Assembly (NCBI GenBank): GCA_040376995.1
Contig: JBEIPP010000003.1
Coordinates: 1 to 52,477, forward strand
Direction: 5' to 3'
DNA: 52,477 bases
From: UBA4416 sp040376995
GTDB taxonomy: Bacteria; Bacteroidota; Bacteroidia; B-17B0; Aurantibacillaceae
Shown: piece by piece, positions 35,937-45,686 of the stretch
Numbering within the stretch: position 1 is the stretch's first letter
Layout: each line of letters opens with the position of its first letter
Notes under the pieces: model-generated
Seen by the model: the letters and a program-made list of their open reading frames with translations, nothing else
Database searches by the model: none
Told to the model about the DNA's origin: nothing
Program-made: the position numbers and the translations under genes

Positions 35937-38477
35937 TTGACCTTTCTACAGTATACAAAAAGTTTTTTAAATCATTCGTTTAAAACGGGCAGGTTTTTCT
36001 TTTTAATATTGATAGTATCAGTTAGTTCCTGTAACATCAATAAACATTTAAAAGAAAATGAATTTTTGTTAACTAAAAATTCGTTAAAAGAAAACGGAAC
36101 AGATATAGATGAAAATGAAATAGAAGCTTTTATTAGGCAAAAACCTAACAGAAAGGTTTTGAAATTAATACGTTTTAATTTATGGCTCTATAATCAAGTG
36201 GATAAGCAAAAAATGCTTAAACAAAAAGAAAAAAGAGACGCTAGATTTGATAGGATAAATGCTAAACGTTTGGCTAAAAATGCTAAAAAAAATGCTAATA
36301 GAACTGCCAAGGGTAAACCTACAAAACTGCCTAGTCTCAAAAATAAAGAGAAAGCTACTTTTAGAGAAAGTATTATGGAGGCAGGGGAACCACCAGTAAT
36401 TTTAGATACATTTTTAACTAAAATCACCAAAAATCAATTACAAAAATTTGTTTTCTCAAAGGGTTATTTTGATTCTAAAGTTAGAGATAGTGTTGTGTTG
36501 GATGTGAAGAATAAACGTGCCAAGACTTTCTATTTTATTACTAAGTCTAAGCCTTATTTGGTTCAAAATATTAGTTATAAAATTGAAGATCCTTTGATTG
36601 AATATTTTATTTTTAATGATACGATTTCTACTCTCATTAAACGTAAAATGATTTATGATGAGGATGTCCTTCAAAAAGAAAGGGAAAGAATAACTGAAAG
36701 CCAGTTGAATAACGGGTATTTTTATTTTGCGCCTGAATATGTTTATTATTTGGTAGATACAAACTTAGTTGGCCAAAATGTAAATTTAACTGTCGGATTA
36801 AAAATGTTTTCTAAGTCGTATAGCGAAAGCAATGATTCCTTAGTTTATGATAATCATCCACGTTTTTACATTGAAAATGTTTATGTGATTCCCGAAAACA
36901 TCCCAGATTTTAAAGGAAAATCAAGTGAAATTTACATGAAAGATACGATTGAATATAATGGTTCTAAAATATTATTTAACAATAAACTGAAATTAAGAAA
37001 GAAAGATATAACGAGAAATATTTCTATATCACCTGGCCAATTGTATCAGCAAAATTTTTCGGAAGAAACGTATAAAGGATTAAGTGCTTTGCGTGTTTTT
37101 AAAAGTGTATATATTCAATATGTAAAAAATCCTTATTTTTCTGATAAGTTAGATTGTTATATAGTTTGTCAACCTGTAGTAAAGCAGTCAATAACAATCG
37201 AAACGGAAGGAACCAATACTTCTGGTAACCTAGGAATTGCTGGTAGCTTAGTGTTTCAAAACAAAAATGCTTTTAGAGGTGCGGAGTTAGTTGAACTTAA
37301 ATTAAAGGGTTCTTTAACAGCTCAAAAGCAATTTAATGCTACTCAAACTTCTTCAAATATTAATGATGTTTCAAATACATTTAACACGATTCAATTTGGA
37401 CCTGAATTGAATATTTATTTCCCTAAACCTTTATTCCCATTTACCTTATTTTATTATAAAAAAGACGTAAATGAAAAGCGATATTTTATACAGCCTAAAA
37501 CTATTCTGAATTTGTCTGTTAACTATCAATCTCGCCCCGAGTTTAATAGAATTATTTCAAGTATTTCTTATGGATTTAGATTTACAAATAATAAATCTTT
37601 GTTTTCTTATGATGTTGTTCCATTTGAAGTATATAGTGTTAAAGCAAAGTTATTTGGAAACTTTGAGAGTGATTTGTTAAACTTAAATGACTTCTTTTTA
37701 TTAAATTCCTTTCAAGATCACATTACTACATTATCAAAATTATCAGTAACTTATAATAATCAGAGTTTAAGTAAAAAAAGAAATTTAATGTATTTGAAAA
37801 TGAGTTTAAGTTCTTCAGGAAATATTTTACGTGGTTTATATTCCGCAATAGATCAGCCAATGGACTCGCAAGGAAGATATTTAATTGGGAACGTACCTTT
37901 TTCGCAATTTGTGAAGTTTGATGTAGATTATCGATTCTATTTTAAAATTAGAAAATTAGGAAAATTAGTATATCGATTAGCTGGTGGTTACGGAAAACCA
38001 CTAAAAAATTTAACCTCTTTGCCTTATGAACAAAGTTTTTTTGGCGGTGGTCCAAATAGTAACAGAGCTTGGCGAGCTAGGACTTTAGGTCCTGGAAGTT
38101 ATGCTCAACCCGAGAATGTAACAGCAAGATATGATAAGATCGGTAATGTACAAATTGAGAGTAATATCGAATATCGTTTTCATATTTTTAAATCATTTTA
38201 CGGAGCTTGGTTTGCTGATGCTGGAAATATTTGGTTGTCTTATAGTGATCCAACTAAACCGAATGGACAATTTAAATTGGATAAATTTTATAAAGAAATT
38301 GCGCTAGGTTCGGGATTTGGATTGCGCTATGACTTTAGTTTTTTTGTTATTCGATTGGACGCTGCAATTCGTATTTATGATCCACAATATGTTGAAGGAA
38401 AGAGATGGTTACTCGGAACTCAAACATTTAAACAAACTCCTGTTTATACTAATTTTGGTATAGGCTATCCGTTCTAA
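35937..38477 (+). CDS. BamA/TamA-family outer-membrane protein with a lipobox
   Basis: This 846-residue protein has POTRA-like domains (about 140-400) and a C-terminal 16-strand Omp85 barrel, with the conserved FFGGGPNSNRAWRARTLGPGSY segment and a final Phe (TNFGIGYPF). Omp85 proteins insert or export proteins at the outer membrane. The N-terminus carries a lipoprotein signal (LILIVSVSSC, Cys at residue 32), common in Bacteroidota TamA-like proteins. The start must be TTG at 35937: no ATG occurs before the lipobox, and the in-frame ATG at 35922 is followed at once by a stop. A Lys/Ala-rich insert (about residues 85-125) separates the lipid anchor from the first POTRA. Confidence 0.88.
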   Translation: MTFLQYTKSFLNHSFKTGRFFFLILIVSVSSCNINKHLKENEFLLTKNSLKENGTDIDENEIEAFIRQKPNRKVLKLIRFNLWLYNQVDKQKMLKQKEKRDARFDRINAKRLAKNAKKNANRTAKGKPTKLPSLKNKEKATFRESIMEAGEPPVILDTFLTKITKNQLQKFVFSKGYFDSKVRDSVVLDVKNKRAKTFYFITKSKPYLVQNISYKIEDPLIEYFIFNDTISTLIKRKMIYDEDVLQKERERITESQLNNGYFYFAPEYVYYLVDTNLVGQNVNLTVGLKMFSKSYSESNDSLVYDNHPRFYIENVYVIPENIPDFKGKSSEIYMKDTIEYNGSKILFNNKLKLRKKDITRNISISPGQLYQQNFSEETYKGLSALRVFKSVYIQYVKNPYFSDKLDCYIVCQPVVKQSITIETEGTNTSGNLGIAGSLVFQNKNAFRGAELVELKLKGSLTAQKQFNATQTSSNINDVSNTFNTIQFGPELNIYFPKPLFPFTLFYYKKDVNEKRYFIQPKTILNLSVNYQSRPEFNRIISSISYGFRFTNNKSLFSYDVVPFEVYSVKAKLFGNFESDLLNLNDFFLLNSFQDHITTLSKLSVTYNNQSLSKKRNLMYLKMSLSSSGNILRGLYSAIDQPMDSQGRYLIGNVPFSQFVKFDVDYRFYFKIRKLGKLVYRLAGGYGKPLKNLTSLPYEQSFFGGGPNSNRAWRARTLGPGSYAQPENVTARYDKIGNVQIESNIEYRFHIFKSFYGAWFADAGNIWLSYSDPTKPNGQFKLDKFYKEIALGSGFGLRYDFSFFVIRLDAAIRIYDPQYVEGKRWLLGTQTFKQTPVYTNFGIGYPF

Positions 38478-38536
38478 AAAACCCAACATTTCTATCTCTT
38501 AAAAAAGGTTATCTTTATACCCTTATTTCAAAATCA

Positions 38537-40120
38537 ATGAGTTTTACAGAAGAATTACATAAAAGAAAGACCTTTGCCATTATTGCCCATCCAGATGCTG
38601 GTAAAACTACTTTAACCGAAAAGTTATTGTTATTTGGTGGTGCCATTCAATCAGCAGGGGCAGTTAAATCTAATAAAATTAAAAAATCAACTACTTCCGA
38701 TTTCATGGAAATTGAGAAGCAACGTGGGATCTCGGTTTCAACATCCGTTATGGCTTTTGATTATCGAGATTTTAAAGTGAATATTTTAGATACTCCTGGT
38801 CACGAGGATTTTGCGGAAGATACTTATCGTACTTTATCTGCTGTGGATAGCGTAATCATGGTAATCGATTGTGTAAAAGGGGTTGAGCCTCAAACACGAA
38901 AATTATTAGAAGTGTGTCGTATGCGAAATACACCAGTTATTGTATTCGTCAACAAGATGGATCGTGAAGGACAAAATGCCTTTGATTTATTGGATGAAAT
39001 CGAAAAGGAATTAAAAATTAGAGTACGCCCATTAACATGGCCAATTGGTATCGGAAAATCATTTAAAGGCGTTTATAATTTATACGAGAAAAAATTATCA
39101 CTGTTTCAAGGTGATAGTAAAACAACGGTTGAAGAAAGTGTAGTATTGGACAATGTAAACGATAGCGAGATTGAAAAATACATTAGCGAAGATTTTGCGA
39201 ATCAATTACGAGATGATATTACTTTAATTGATGGAGTATATGATGATTTTGATAAGACAGAGTATTTGAAAGCAAATGTAAGTCCTGTGTTTTTTGGAAG
39301 TGCGGTTAATAATTTTGGTATTAAAGAATTATTGGATTGTTTCGTTGAAATTGCTCCAACTCCTCAAGGTAGAGATACCGATTTGGCAGGACATATTGAA
39401 CCAGATTCTTCAAAATTTAGTGGATTTATTTTTAAAATTCATGCTAACCTAGATCCTAAGCACAGAGATAGAATTGCATTTTTACGAATTGTTTCTGGTA
39501 AATTTGAGCGTAATAAATATTACTACAATGTTCGTGAACAAAAAGATATGCGCTTTAGTAATCCAACGGCATTTATGGCACAGCAAAAAACTGTAATTGA
39601 CGAATCATTTCCTGGTGATGTGATTGGTTTGTATGATGCAGGTAATTTTAAAATTGGAGATACGTTAACAGAAGGCGCTAAGTTTCACTTTAAAGGCATT
39701 CCTAGTTTCTCTCCAGAGTTATTTAAATACGTTACCAATTTAGATCCAATGAAAACTAAGCAATTACAAAAAGGCTTAGAGCAATTAACTGATGAAGGAG
39801 TAGCGCAGTTATTTACTAAAAAAGCAGATGGAAGAAAAGTGGTTGGTACTGTTGGAGCTTTGCAGTTTGAAGTTATTCAACATCGTTTAAAATCAGAGTA
39901 TAACGCCTCTTGTGGATACGATTCTGTTAACTTATATAAAGCTCTTTGGATTGAATGTTCGGATAAGAAAAAGCTAGATGAATTTTTAATTGATAAAGCA
40001 AATCATATTGCTTATGATAAAGAAAATCGTTTAGTGTTTTTAGCGGAATCTGCTTGGTTATTGGAGATGGCACAAACAAAATTTCCTGAAATAAAGTTTC
40101 ATCTGAAAAGTGAATTTTAA
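38537..40120 (+). CDS. prfC: Peptide chain release factor 3
   Basis: RF3 is the GTPase that removes RF1 and RF2 from the ribosome after termination. The 527-residue protein has G1 AHPDAGKTT, switch regions with RGISVSTSVM, G3 DTPGHEDF and G4 NKMD, then the RF3-specific C-terminal domain (QFEVIQHRLKSEYNA). The length is typical. It follows the BamA/TamA-like gene by about 60 bases. Confidence 0.96.
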   Translation: MSFTEELHKRKTFAIIAHPDAGKTTLTEKLLLFGGAIQSAGAVKSNKIKKSTTSDFMEIEKQRGISVSTSVMAFDYRDFKVNILDTPGHEDFAEDTYRTLSAVDSVIMVIDCVKGVEPQTRKLLEVCRMRNTPVIVFVNKMDREGQNAFDLLDEIEKELKIRVRPLTWPIGIGKSFKGVYNLYEKKLSLFQGDSKTTVEESVVLDNVNDSEIEKYISEDFANQLRDDITLIDGVYDDFDKTEYLKANVSPVFFGSAVNNFGIKELLDCFVEIAPTPQGRDTDLAGHIEPDSSKFSGFIFKIHANLDPKHRDRIAFLRIVSGKFERNKYYYNVREQKDMRFSNPTAFMAQQKTVIDESFPGDVIGLYDAGNFKIGDTLTEGAKFHFKGIPSFSPELFKYVTNLDPMKTKQLQKGLEQLTDEGVAQLFTKKADGRKVVGTVGALQFEVIQHRLKSEYNASCGYDSVNLYKALWIECSDKKKLDEFLIDKANHIAYDKENRLVFLAESAWLLEMAQTKFPEIKFHLKSEF

Positions 40121-40165
40121 AAACATTAAAACATTTTTTTTGTTCCTTTTATAAAATTATTTAAT

Positions 40166-40564
40166 ATGAAAAAAATACTTGATACACCATTTGCATTTTT
40201 ATCTTATGAAGATGATATTTTATATGTGAGAATGAAAGAAGGTATAAATTTAGGTCAAGCTGAAATGGAGGATTTATTAAAACAAGCCATTGAATTAACA
40301 ACGCCAAATAAATACTTTGCTATTATAGACACTACCGCTCCTTATGATTCTTCGCTTGAAGCAAGAAATTTTTATGCTGAAAGTGAATATTCAAAATATC
40401 GTTTTGCAGATGCATTTATTGTAAATTCTTTATCAATGCGTTTATTAGTTAATTTTTTTATAACATTTAATAAACCTAAAATTCCTTCTAAAATGTTCAA
40501 TGATAAAGAAAGTGCACACCAATGGATTAATACTTTAAAACAAGAAATGCTTAAAAAAGCGTAA
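40166..40564 (+). CDS. STAS/SpoIIAA-like small protein, unknown function
   Basis: The protein has 132 residues with no signal peptide. The pattern of strands and helices (FAFLSYEDDILYVRMKEG, YFAIIDTTAPYDSS, SAHQWINTLKQEM) is that of the STAS/SpoIIAA-like proteins frequent in Bacteroidota, which typically end with a segment resembling E-x-A-x-x-W-L. Here that is ESAHQWI. The role is unknown. It sits between prfC and the gamma carbonic anhydrase-like gene, 14 bases from the latter. Confidence 0.65.
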   Translation: MKKILDTPFAFLSYEDDILYVRMKEGINLGQAEMEDLLKQAIELTTPNKYFAIIDTTAPYDSSLEARNFYAESEYSKYRFADAFIVNSLSMRLLVNFFITFNKPKIPSKMFNDKESAHQWINTLKQEMLKKA

Positions 40565-40578
40565 TTATACTCTAAAAA

Positions 40579-41190
40579 ATGATGGCAAATATTTTCGAAT
40601 TTAATGGTTATAAACCAGTAATTGATAAAAGTTCTTTTGTTCACCCAAATGCTACTGTAACTGGTAATGTGATTATTGGGAAAAACGTCTACATTGGTCC
40701 GGGTGCGGCTATTCGTGGTGATTGGGGGCAGATTATCATTGAAGATGGCTGTAACGTTCAAGAAAACTGTACGATACACATGTTTCCAGGAACAACGGTT
40801 TTGTTAAAAGAATCAACTCATATTGGTCACGGCGCTATTATACATGGTGGCACTATTGGCAAAAATGTATTAATAGGGATGAATGCTGTGGTGATGGATA
40901 ATTGTGTAATAGGAGATAATTGTATTATTGGAGCGCTCTGTTTTGTGCCAGCAGATACTATTATTGAAGATAGAAAAGTAGTAGTAGGTAATCCTGGCAA
41001 AGTGGTGAAGGATGTGAGTGATGATATGATTGCTTGGAAAACCAAAGGAACTGCTTTATATCAGCAATTACCCTCTGATTGTTATGCCACTTTAAAACCG
41101 TGTGAACCTTTAAGGAGAATGCCTGCTTTTAGACCAGAACAGCAAAATGAATACAAAACCTGGAACGAAGCTAAAGGAAAAAAGAAGTAG
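40579..41190 (+). CDS. Gamma carbonic anhydrase-like / PaaY-type hexapeptide protein
   Basis: The 203-residue protein consists of a left-handed beta-helix of hexapeptide repeats followed by a C-terminal helix. The metal and catalytic residues of gamma carbonic anhydrases are all visible: Arg46, Asp48, Gln61, His67, His84 and His89 (in RGDWG, VQENCTIH and HIGHGAIIHG). The C-terminal extension with PLRRMPAFRP is typical of the PaaY/CaiE branch, where the reported activity is hydrolysis of a CoA ester. Whether it hydrates CO2 or acts on CoA is open. Two adjacent ATGs at 40579 and 40582 could both serve as the start. Confidence 0.88.
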   Translation: MMANIFEFNGYKPVIDKSSFVHPNATVTGNVIIGKNVYIGPGAAIRGDWGQIIIEDGCNVQENCTIHMFPGTTVLLKESTHIGHGAIIHGGTIGKNVLIGMNAVVMDNCVIGDNCIIGALCFVPADTIIEDRKVVVGNPGKVVKDVSDDMIAWKTKGTALYQQLPSDCYATLKPCEPLRRMPAFRPEQQNEYKTWNEAKGKKK

Positions 41191-41193
41191 TAA

Positions 41194-42006
41194 TTAATGA
41201 TCGTAAGCGTAACAAGGTGGAGCTTTAAAATTTAGTTTTATATTTAATGTGATTCCAAAGAAGAAATACCAATCTTTTGTTCTTGGATTTCCTCTCTGCT
41301 CATTCACATTACTTCCCGCGTTTTTCGAACGATCAGCCATTTTAATTGATCCAGTTGAATTCAGAACTTTTGGGTCTGCATATGTACCACTCACATCATC
41401 CAAATAATCCGTAAACGTTTTTCTTGGCCCCCATTCTAATCCAATTCCTACTTGCTTAGATACATTCATTTTAGCACCAATACCAAATGGAATAGAAACC
41501 TGTGTGAGTTTGTATCCTTTTGTTTGGCCTTCAGTACGCAGTGGCTGTAAATCAATCCAAGTATTTCCTACTTGGCCTCTTGGTGTAAAATTGAAAACAT
41601 CTATTCCCAAAAATAAAAAAGAAGTGAATTTATATTTATCATTACTAATCCGATATTCCAAAAAATTAAATTCAGCAATAGCGTTAAATTCTATTATAAG
41701 TGCTTTAAAATTTAAGTTACGTTGCAATTGATCGGCATCATCACTTTGAGAGTCATCACCCATAACATTACCCCAATTAATACCACCTCTAAAAGCATAT
41801 CGGTAATTTGGAGTAAATCTATAAAAGACCCCCGCAGCAGGTTGAGTTAAAGCAAACTGCCTCCTTGGATTTAAATCTCCAATGTAATAAGCACCACCAA
41901 CAAAAATACCAACTTCATGCTGACGAAAGTTTCTTTTTTTAGCTTGTGAAAATAACGAAGATGTTGTTATCAAAAAAGCTAATAATATGTAAAGGCAAAA
42001 TTTCAT
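41194..42006 (-). CDS. DUF6089-family outer-membrane protein
   Basis: This 270-residue protein has a signal peptide (ending SLFSQA) and a small beta-barrel pattern with HEVGIFVGGAYYIGDLNP at the start and YFFFGITLNIKLNF at the end. These are characteristic of DUF6089 proteins of Bacteroidota, which are outer-membrane barrels of unknown function. It converges on the gamma carbonic anhydrase-like gene with 3 bases between them. It lies 46 bases after the start region of the upstream subtilase in the minus direction. Confidence 0.85.
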   Translation of the reverse strand: MKFCLYILLAFLITTSSLFSQAKKRNFRQHEVGIFVGGAYYIGDLNPRRQFALTQPAAGVFYRFTPNYRYAFRGGINWGNVMGDDSQSDDADQLQRNLNFKALIIEFNAIAEFNFLEYRISNDKYKFTSFLFLGIDVFNFTPRGQVGNTWIDLQPLRTEGQTKGYKLTQVSIPFGIGAKMNVSKQVGIGLEWGPRKTFTDYLDDVSGTYADPKVLNSTGSIKMADRSKNAGSNVNEQRGNPRTKDWYFFFGITLNIKLNFKAPPCYAYDH

Positions 42007-42052
42007 TACTGCTTTATATAACGTGTATACACTTAAATTAGTATTTAAAGGA

Positions 42053-44161
42053 CTACAAAATAATGATTTTAATTTTATATGTCACGCTTTTATCATCGCT
42101 AATTAATAAATATAATCCAGAAGCTAAGTTATTACGTTTCAAATGATAGCTTTCAGATTCGCAAATATCTTCTAAAACAATTTGTCCCGAAGAATTATAT
42201 AATGTAATTTTCTTGAATTTTGAATCTGGAAATAGAACTTGAGTTTCATTTGATAATGGATTTGGAAAAACTTGTATGCCATTTGAAGCGGTCTCAGTTT
42301 TTATATTTTGAAAAATTTCGCCACAAGTCATAGTTGCAAATCCATCTAGCTTACCATAACCCCAATTGTTATTTGGCAATATCAATCCTGTGTAAAAATC
42401 TTGATAAGCACAATTGATAATAGCTGTTTTTAATTGTTGATTAGTAGCTGTTGGATGTTTTTGAAAATAAAGTGCTGCCAAGCCTGCAACCACAGGGCTT
42501 GCAGCTGAGGTGCCCCCAGCAGTAACATGAAAACCTCCTTGCGCTACATATGAAGGAGCATTTACTTTTAAATTTAAAATATGAGCTAAGGGAGAACTCG
42601 CAAGTATAATTGCTCCAGTGGCAGTAATGTCTGGCTTTATTCTATTGTCTCTGGTAGGGCCAGAGCTACTGCTACTATGAAGTTGTTTTGGAGTTTCAGG
42701 ATATGTTTGAAGAATATTATTTACATCAACATATTTATTTCTATTAACGTAATTGCCAACTGCAATTACCTCATTACTACATTGAAATCCACTTACAATA
42801 GTTTGTAAGGTATCAGCTATTTTATATTTAGCAATTTTTGGATATTGACTTACTGTTGGAATGGATGTTGTTACATAGTCAAAATTCCACGAATCTATTC
42901 TGCCAGTTCCTGTATGAGAAATTCCCCATAAATACCCAATACTATCTGCTTTTATTGTTAAAGCTAATTCATATACACCAAAGGTATTTATATCAGCCAT
43001 ACTTTCAATAATGCCAATTCTTTTTGCGTTATAAAAAATGGTATCTCTCTTAATTGTATTAAGTGCATAATTATATGGTTTAAACAAAATACTTCCTAAA
43101 TCTTTAAATGCTGGATTAGTAACACTTATGCTATATTTTACATTTTTAATTTGGGCTGTGTCTGCATACTCAGAAACATATATACGATTACTACTATTTT
43201 TAATCCATGTAAAGTTTGTGTCGGTATTTGTGATATTATACCCAACGTGAAATTTAAGTGCCCCTGCATTTCCAGCAGCTGCTACTAAAGCTCGCCCCGG
43301 AACATTTGCAATCATACTATTAATTATCTGAGATTCTAAATCTGTTCCATCATGACTACCGTAATAATCGCCAACACTAACATTAACAACTAAAGGTTTA
43401 TTTAATAACTGTGCCTTTGATACAATATATTGTAAAGCATCAGAAATAGTAAATCCAGGTTTATTAAAATCTAAAGCTACAACAACGATATCTGCCTTGG
43501 GGGCCATACCTTCATATTTATTAATAGAATACCCATTTCCAGCAGCTATTCCTGAACTATTAGTACCATGCCCAAAATGAGCTAAGTCGTTATGCGTGCA
43601 TTGCCCTAAATCAATTTGTGTATTATTCCATTCCTGTCCATAACCAAATGGTGTAGGAGTATTAACAGCAGATGGCTTAGTCATATCCCACAAATATTTA
43701 ATTCTCGATTTTCCATTAATATCTTTAAAATCAGGATGATTAAAATCAGTTCCAGAATCAATAATACCAACAATCACTCCATCGCCATCATATGGCTGTG
43801 ATAATGGTGGGGATCCTAATTTGATGTCTTTAATTCTGTTTCTTACCAAACAAGTATCTCCCATCAATTGGATCTTATGTTCAGTATATTCTATTCTGTA
43901 AACGTTTTTTTGTTTTGCTATTTCTTTGATAGATTTAATACTAGTTGTTACAGAGTGAATGTTTCCCGCCTGATAATTTAATTTAGTGTTTGAAAATCGA
44001 GAATAGCATATTTCAGTATTTGGCTCTACTAGTATTAAAACCTGAATCCGATCATCTGGCGAGCCATATTCCATTTTTTTAATTAAATCAACATTAAAAA
44101 CAGACTGCGCGTTTGTTTTTAGAAAAACGAATACTATAAAAAATGTAAAATATAGCCTCAT
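42053..44161 (-). CDS. Subtilisin-like (S8) protease with T9SS sorting domain
   Basis: The protein has 702 residues with a signal peptide (ending KTNAQ). The catalytic triad of the subtilase family is complete: Asp135 (VGIIDSGTDF), His198 (HFGHGTNSSGIAAG) and Ser552 (GGTSAASPVVAG). An insert of about 160 residues separates His and Ser, as in Bacteroidota cell-surface subtilases. The last 75 residues form a type A T9SS sorting domain beginning IQVFPNPLSNETQVLF, so the enzyme is exported through the T9SS and anchored or released outside the cell. It probably belongs to the cargo processed by the PorU2-type system elsewhere in the window. Confidence 0.92.
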   Translation of the reverse strand: MRLYFTFFIVFVFLKTNAQSVFNVDLIKKMEYGSPDDRIQVLILVEPNTEICYSRFSNTKLNYQAGNIHSVTTSIKSIKEIAKQKNVYRIEYTEHKIQLMGDTCLVRNRIKDIKLGSPPLSQPYDGDGVIVGIIDSGTDFNHPDFKDINGKSRIKYLWDMTKPSAVNTPTPFGYGQEWNNTQIDLGQCTHNDLAHFGHGTNSSGIAAGNGYSINKYEGMAPKADIVVVALDFNKPGFTISDALQYIVSKAQLLNKPLVVNVSVGDYYGSHDGTDLESQIINSMIANVPGRALVAAAGNAGALKFHVGYNITNTDTNFTWIKNSSNRIYVSEYADTAQIKNVKYSISVTNPAFKDLGSILFKPYNYALNTIKRDTIFYNAKRIGIIESMADINTFGVYELALTIKADSIGYLWGISHTGTGRIDSWNFDYVTTSIPTVSQYPKIAKYKIADTLQTIVSGFQCSNEVIAVGNYVNRNKYVDVNNILQTYPETPKQLHSSSSSGPTRDNRIKPDITATGAIILASSPLAHILNLKVNAPSYVAQGGFHVTAGGTSAASPVVAGLAALYFQKHPTATNQQLKTAIINCAYQDFYTGLILPNNNWGYGKLDGFATMTCGEIFQNIKTETASNGIQVFPNPLSNETQVLFPDSKFKKITLYNSSGQIVLEDICESESYHLKRNNLASGLYLLISDDKSVTYKIKIIIL

Positions 44162-44210
44162 GCAATAAAAATTATACCATTAAGTTACAAATTATTTAGA
44201 TATTTACAAT

Positions 44211-44861
44211 ATGCGACATGTGTTATTTTTGTCATTTTTTTGCTTCTTACAATTTCTAATGAGAGCACAGGATTCTGTTGCTTATACTAAAGATTTTCGT
44301 TTGTATGAGGGATTGTATCTTAGCTATCAAGATTTTAGATATAATTGGCCCATTCCAAAAGAAAAAATTAACACTAAAATTAATAAAGATCAACTCGATT
44401 TCTATACGAAATTATTAGAAGAACAAGAAATGATTGATTATACCGAAAGGGATGGAGCCGAGGCAAAAGTGAAAACAGAAAAAGTTTGGGGTTATTGCCA
44501 AAATAATATTATTTATATCAATCAGAACAATAATTTCTTTAGAATTCCTGTGTTTGGTTCTATAAGTAATTTTATAGGCACAGTTGAGGTAGTTGGGTAT
44601 TCTCCAGGATATGACCCTTTTATGAATGCCCCTATTAACAGCACGGCATCAAAAACAAGAGAAATTAGGCAATATTTGTTTGATTTTTATAGCGGAGAAA
44701 TAGTAGAGTTTAGTATTGAAAAATTAGAAGAGTTTTTGAAAAGAGATGAAGCTATTTTTAAAGAATTTAGTACTTTAAATAAAAAAAAGAAAAAAGAATT
44801 TGCTACAAAATATATCCGAATGTTTAACGAAAAACATACTGTTTATTTCCCTAAAGGCTGA
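44211..44861 (+). CDS. Secreted protein of unknown function
   Basis: This 216-residue protein has a signal peptide (MRHVLFLSFFCFLQFLMRAQ). The mature part contains FRLYEGLYLSYQDFRYNWPIP and a second region, REIRQYLFDFYSGEIVEFS, with an acidic-aromatic strand pattern. The C-terminus is helical with a Lys-rich stretch (TLNKKKKKEFATKY). No family is recognised. It is followed after 70 bases by another secreted unknown gene and runs divergently from the subtilase with a 49-base gap. Confidence 0.6.
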   Translation: MRHVLFLSFFCFLQFLMRAQDSVAYTKDFRLYEGLYLSYQDFRYNWPIPKEKINTKINKDQLDFYTKLLEEQEMIDYTERDGAEAKVKTEKVWGYCQNNIIYINQNNNFFRIPVFGSISNFIGTVEVVGYSPGYDPFMNAPINSTASKTREIRQYLFDFYSGEIVEFSIEKLEEFLKRDEAIFKEFSTLNKKKKKEFATKYIRMFNEKHTVYFPKG

Positions 44862-44931
44862 TTTATATCAATAAATTTCTTTTGTATTAGTTTTAACTTT
44901 GTTTACATAATATTTTAATATAACCTGAATT

Positions 44932-45573
44932 ATGAAAAAAATAATTTTTATCTTATTGTCTGTAGTCTCTTTTAGTATTTTATCTCAAAATACAGCCAAA
45001 GAAATCTTCAGCTCCAATACCGTTGTTTGGTATGGTTTAAATTTTACAAAAGCTAAAATGATTGGTCAGTTTGATCAGGCAATGGGAGCAGGGGCTGCTT
45101 CTGGCAACGATTTAAAGAATAAATGGATTCCTGCTTGGAATTCAATTATTTTAACGGAACCAAAAAATTTTAAAATAAAAGAAGCTTTTAAAAAAGACGA
45201 AGTGTTTTATGATATAGCCGCAAACGAAAAATTAAATGCTAATATTAATTCCGAGGAATTAATGACTTTTAATTCATATAAGTTTGATGATGCTCAAAAA
45301 ACAGTGAAAGAGATTGTTTCTAAATTAAAAGGTGGAGAAAGAACAGAAGGAATTGGAGTAACTTTTATTGTAGAAAGTTTCAACAAGTCATTAGATGAAG
45401 CTGTGTTTTATGTAACAGTGTTTGATATTAAAACTAAAAATATCTTAATTATAGAAAAAATAATTGGCAAGCCTGTAGGCATTGGTTTACGCAATTTTTG
45501 GGCCGGTGCTGTAAAACACGTTATTAAGCAAATTACAACTGATTATTACAAAATCTGGAAATCAAAAAGCTAA
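44932..45573 (+). CDS. Secreted protein of unknown function
   Basis: This 213-residue protein has a signal peptide (MKKIIFILLSVVSFSILSQ). The mature part begins with KEIFSSNTVVWYGLNFTKAKMIG and includes a long helical-strand middle and a GIGVTFIVESFNKSLDEAVFYVTVFD segment. It could belong to the group of secreted Bacteroidota proteins with an SPFH- or lipocalin-like shape, but I cannot name a family. A possible -7 box TAACTTTG lies at 44894-44901. A terminator follows the gene. Confidence 0.6.
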   Translation: MKKIIFILLSVVSFSILSQNTAKEIFSSNTVVWYGLNFTKAKMIGQFDQAMGAGAASGNDLKNKWIPAWNSIILTEPKNFKIKEAFKKDEVFYDIAANEKLNANINSEELMTFNSYKFDDAQKTVKEIVSKLKGGERTEGIGVTFIVESFNKSLDEAVFYVTVFDIKTKNILIIEKIIGKPVGIGLRNFWAGAVKHVIKQITTDYYKIWKSKS

Positions 45574-45599
45574 GTCATAAAGGATAGTTTAAAGACTAG

Positions 45600-45627
45600 A
45601 AAGGTGTAATATTTTACACCTTTTTTT
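45600..45627 (+). terminator. Rho-independent terminator after the secreted-protein gene
   Basis: A perfect 10-bp stem (45600-45609 with 45614-45623: AAAGGTGTAA and TTACACCTTT) with loop TATT is followed by a T run to 45627. It lies 27 bases after the stop of the gene at 44932-45573 and before ettA. Confidence 0.9.
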
Positions 45628-45686
45628 ATTTATCTCCTTTATTTATTGGCTTTTTCTACTAACTTTATAACCTCAAATTTTCAATC

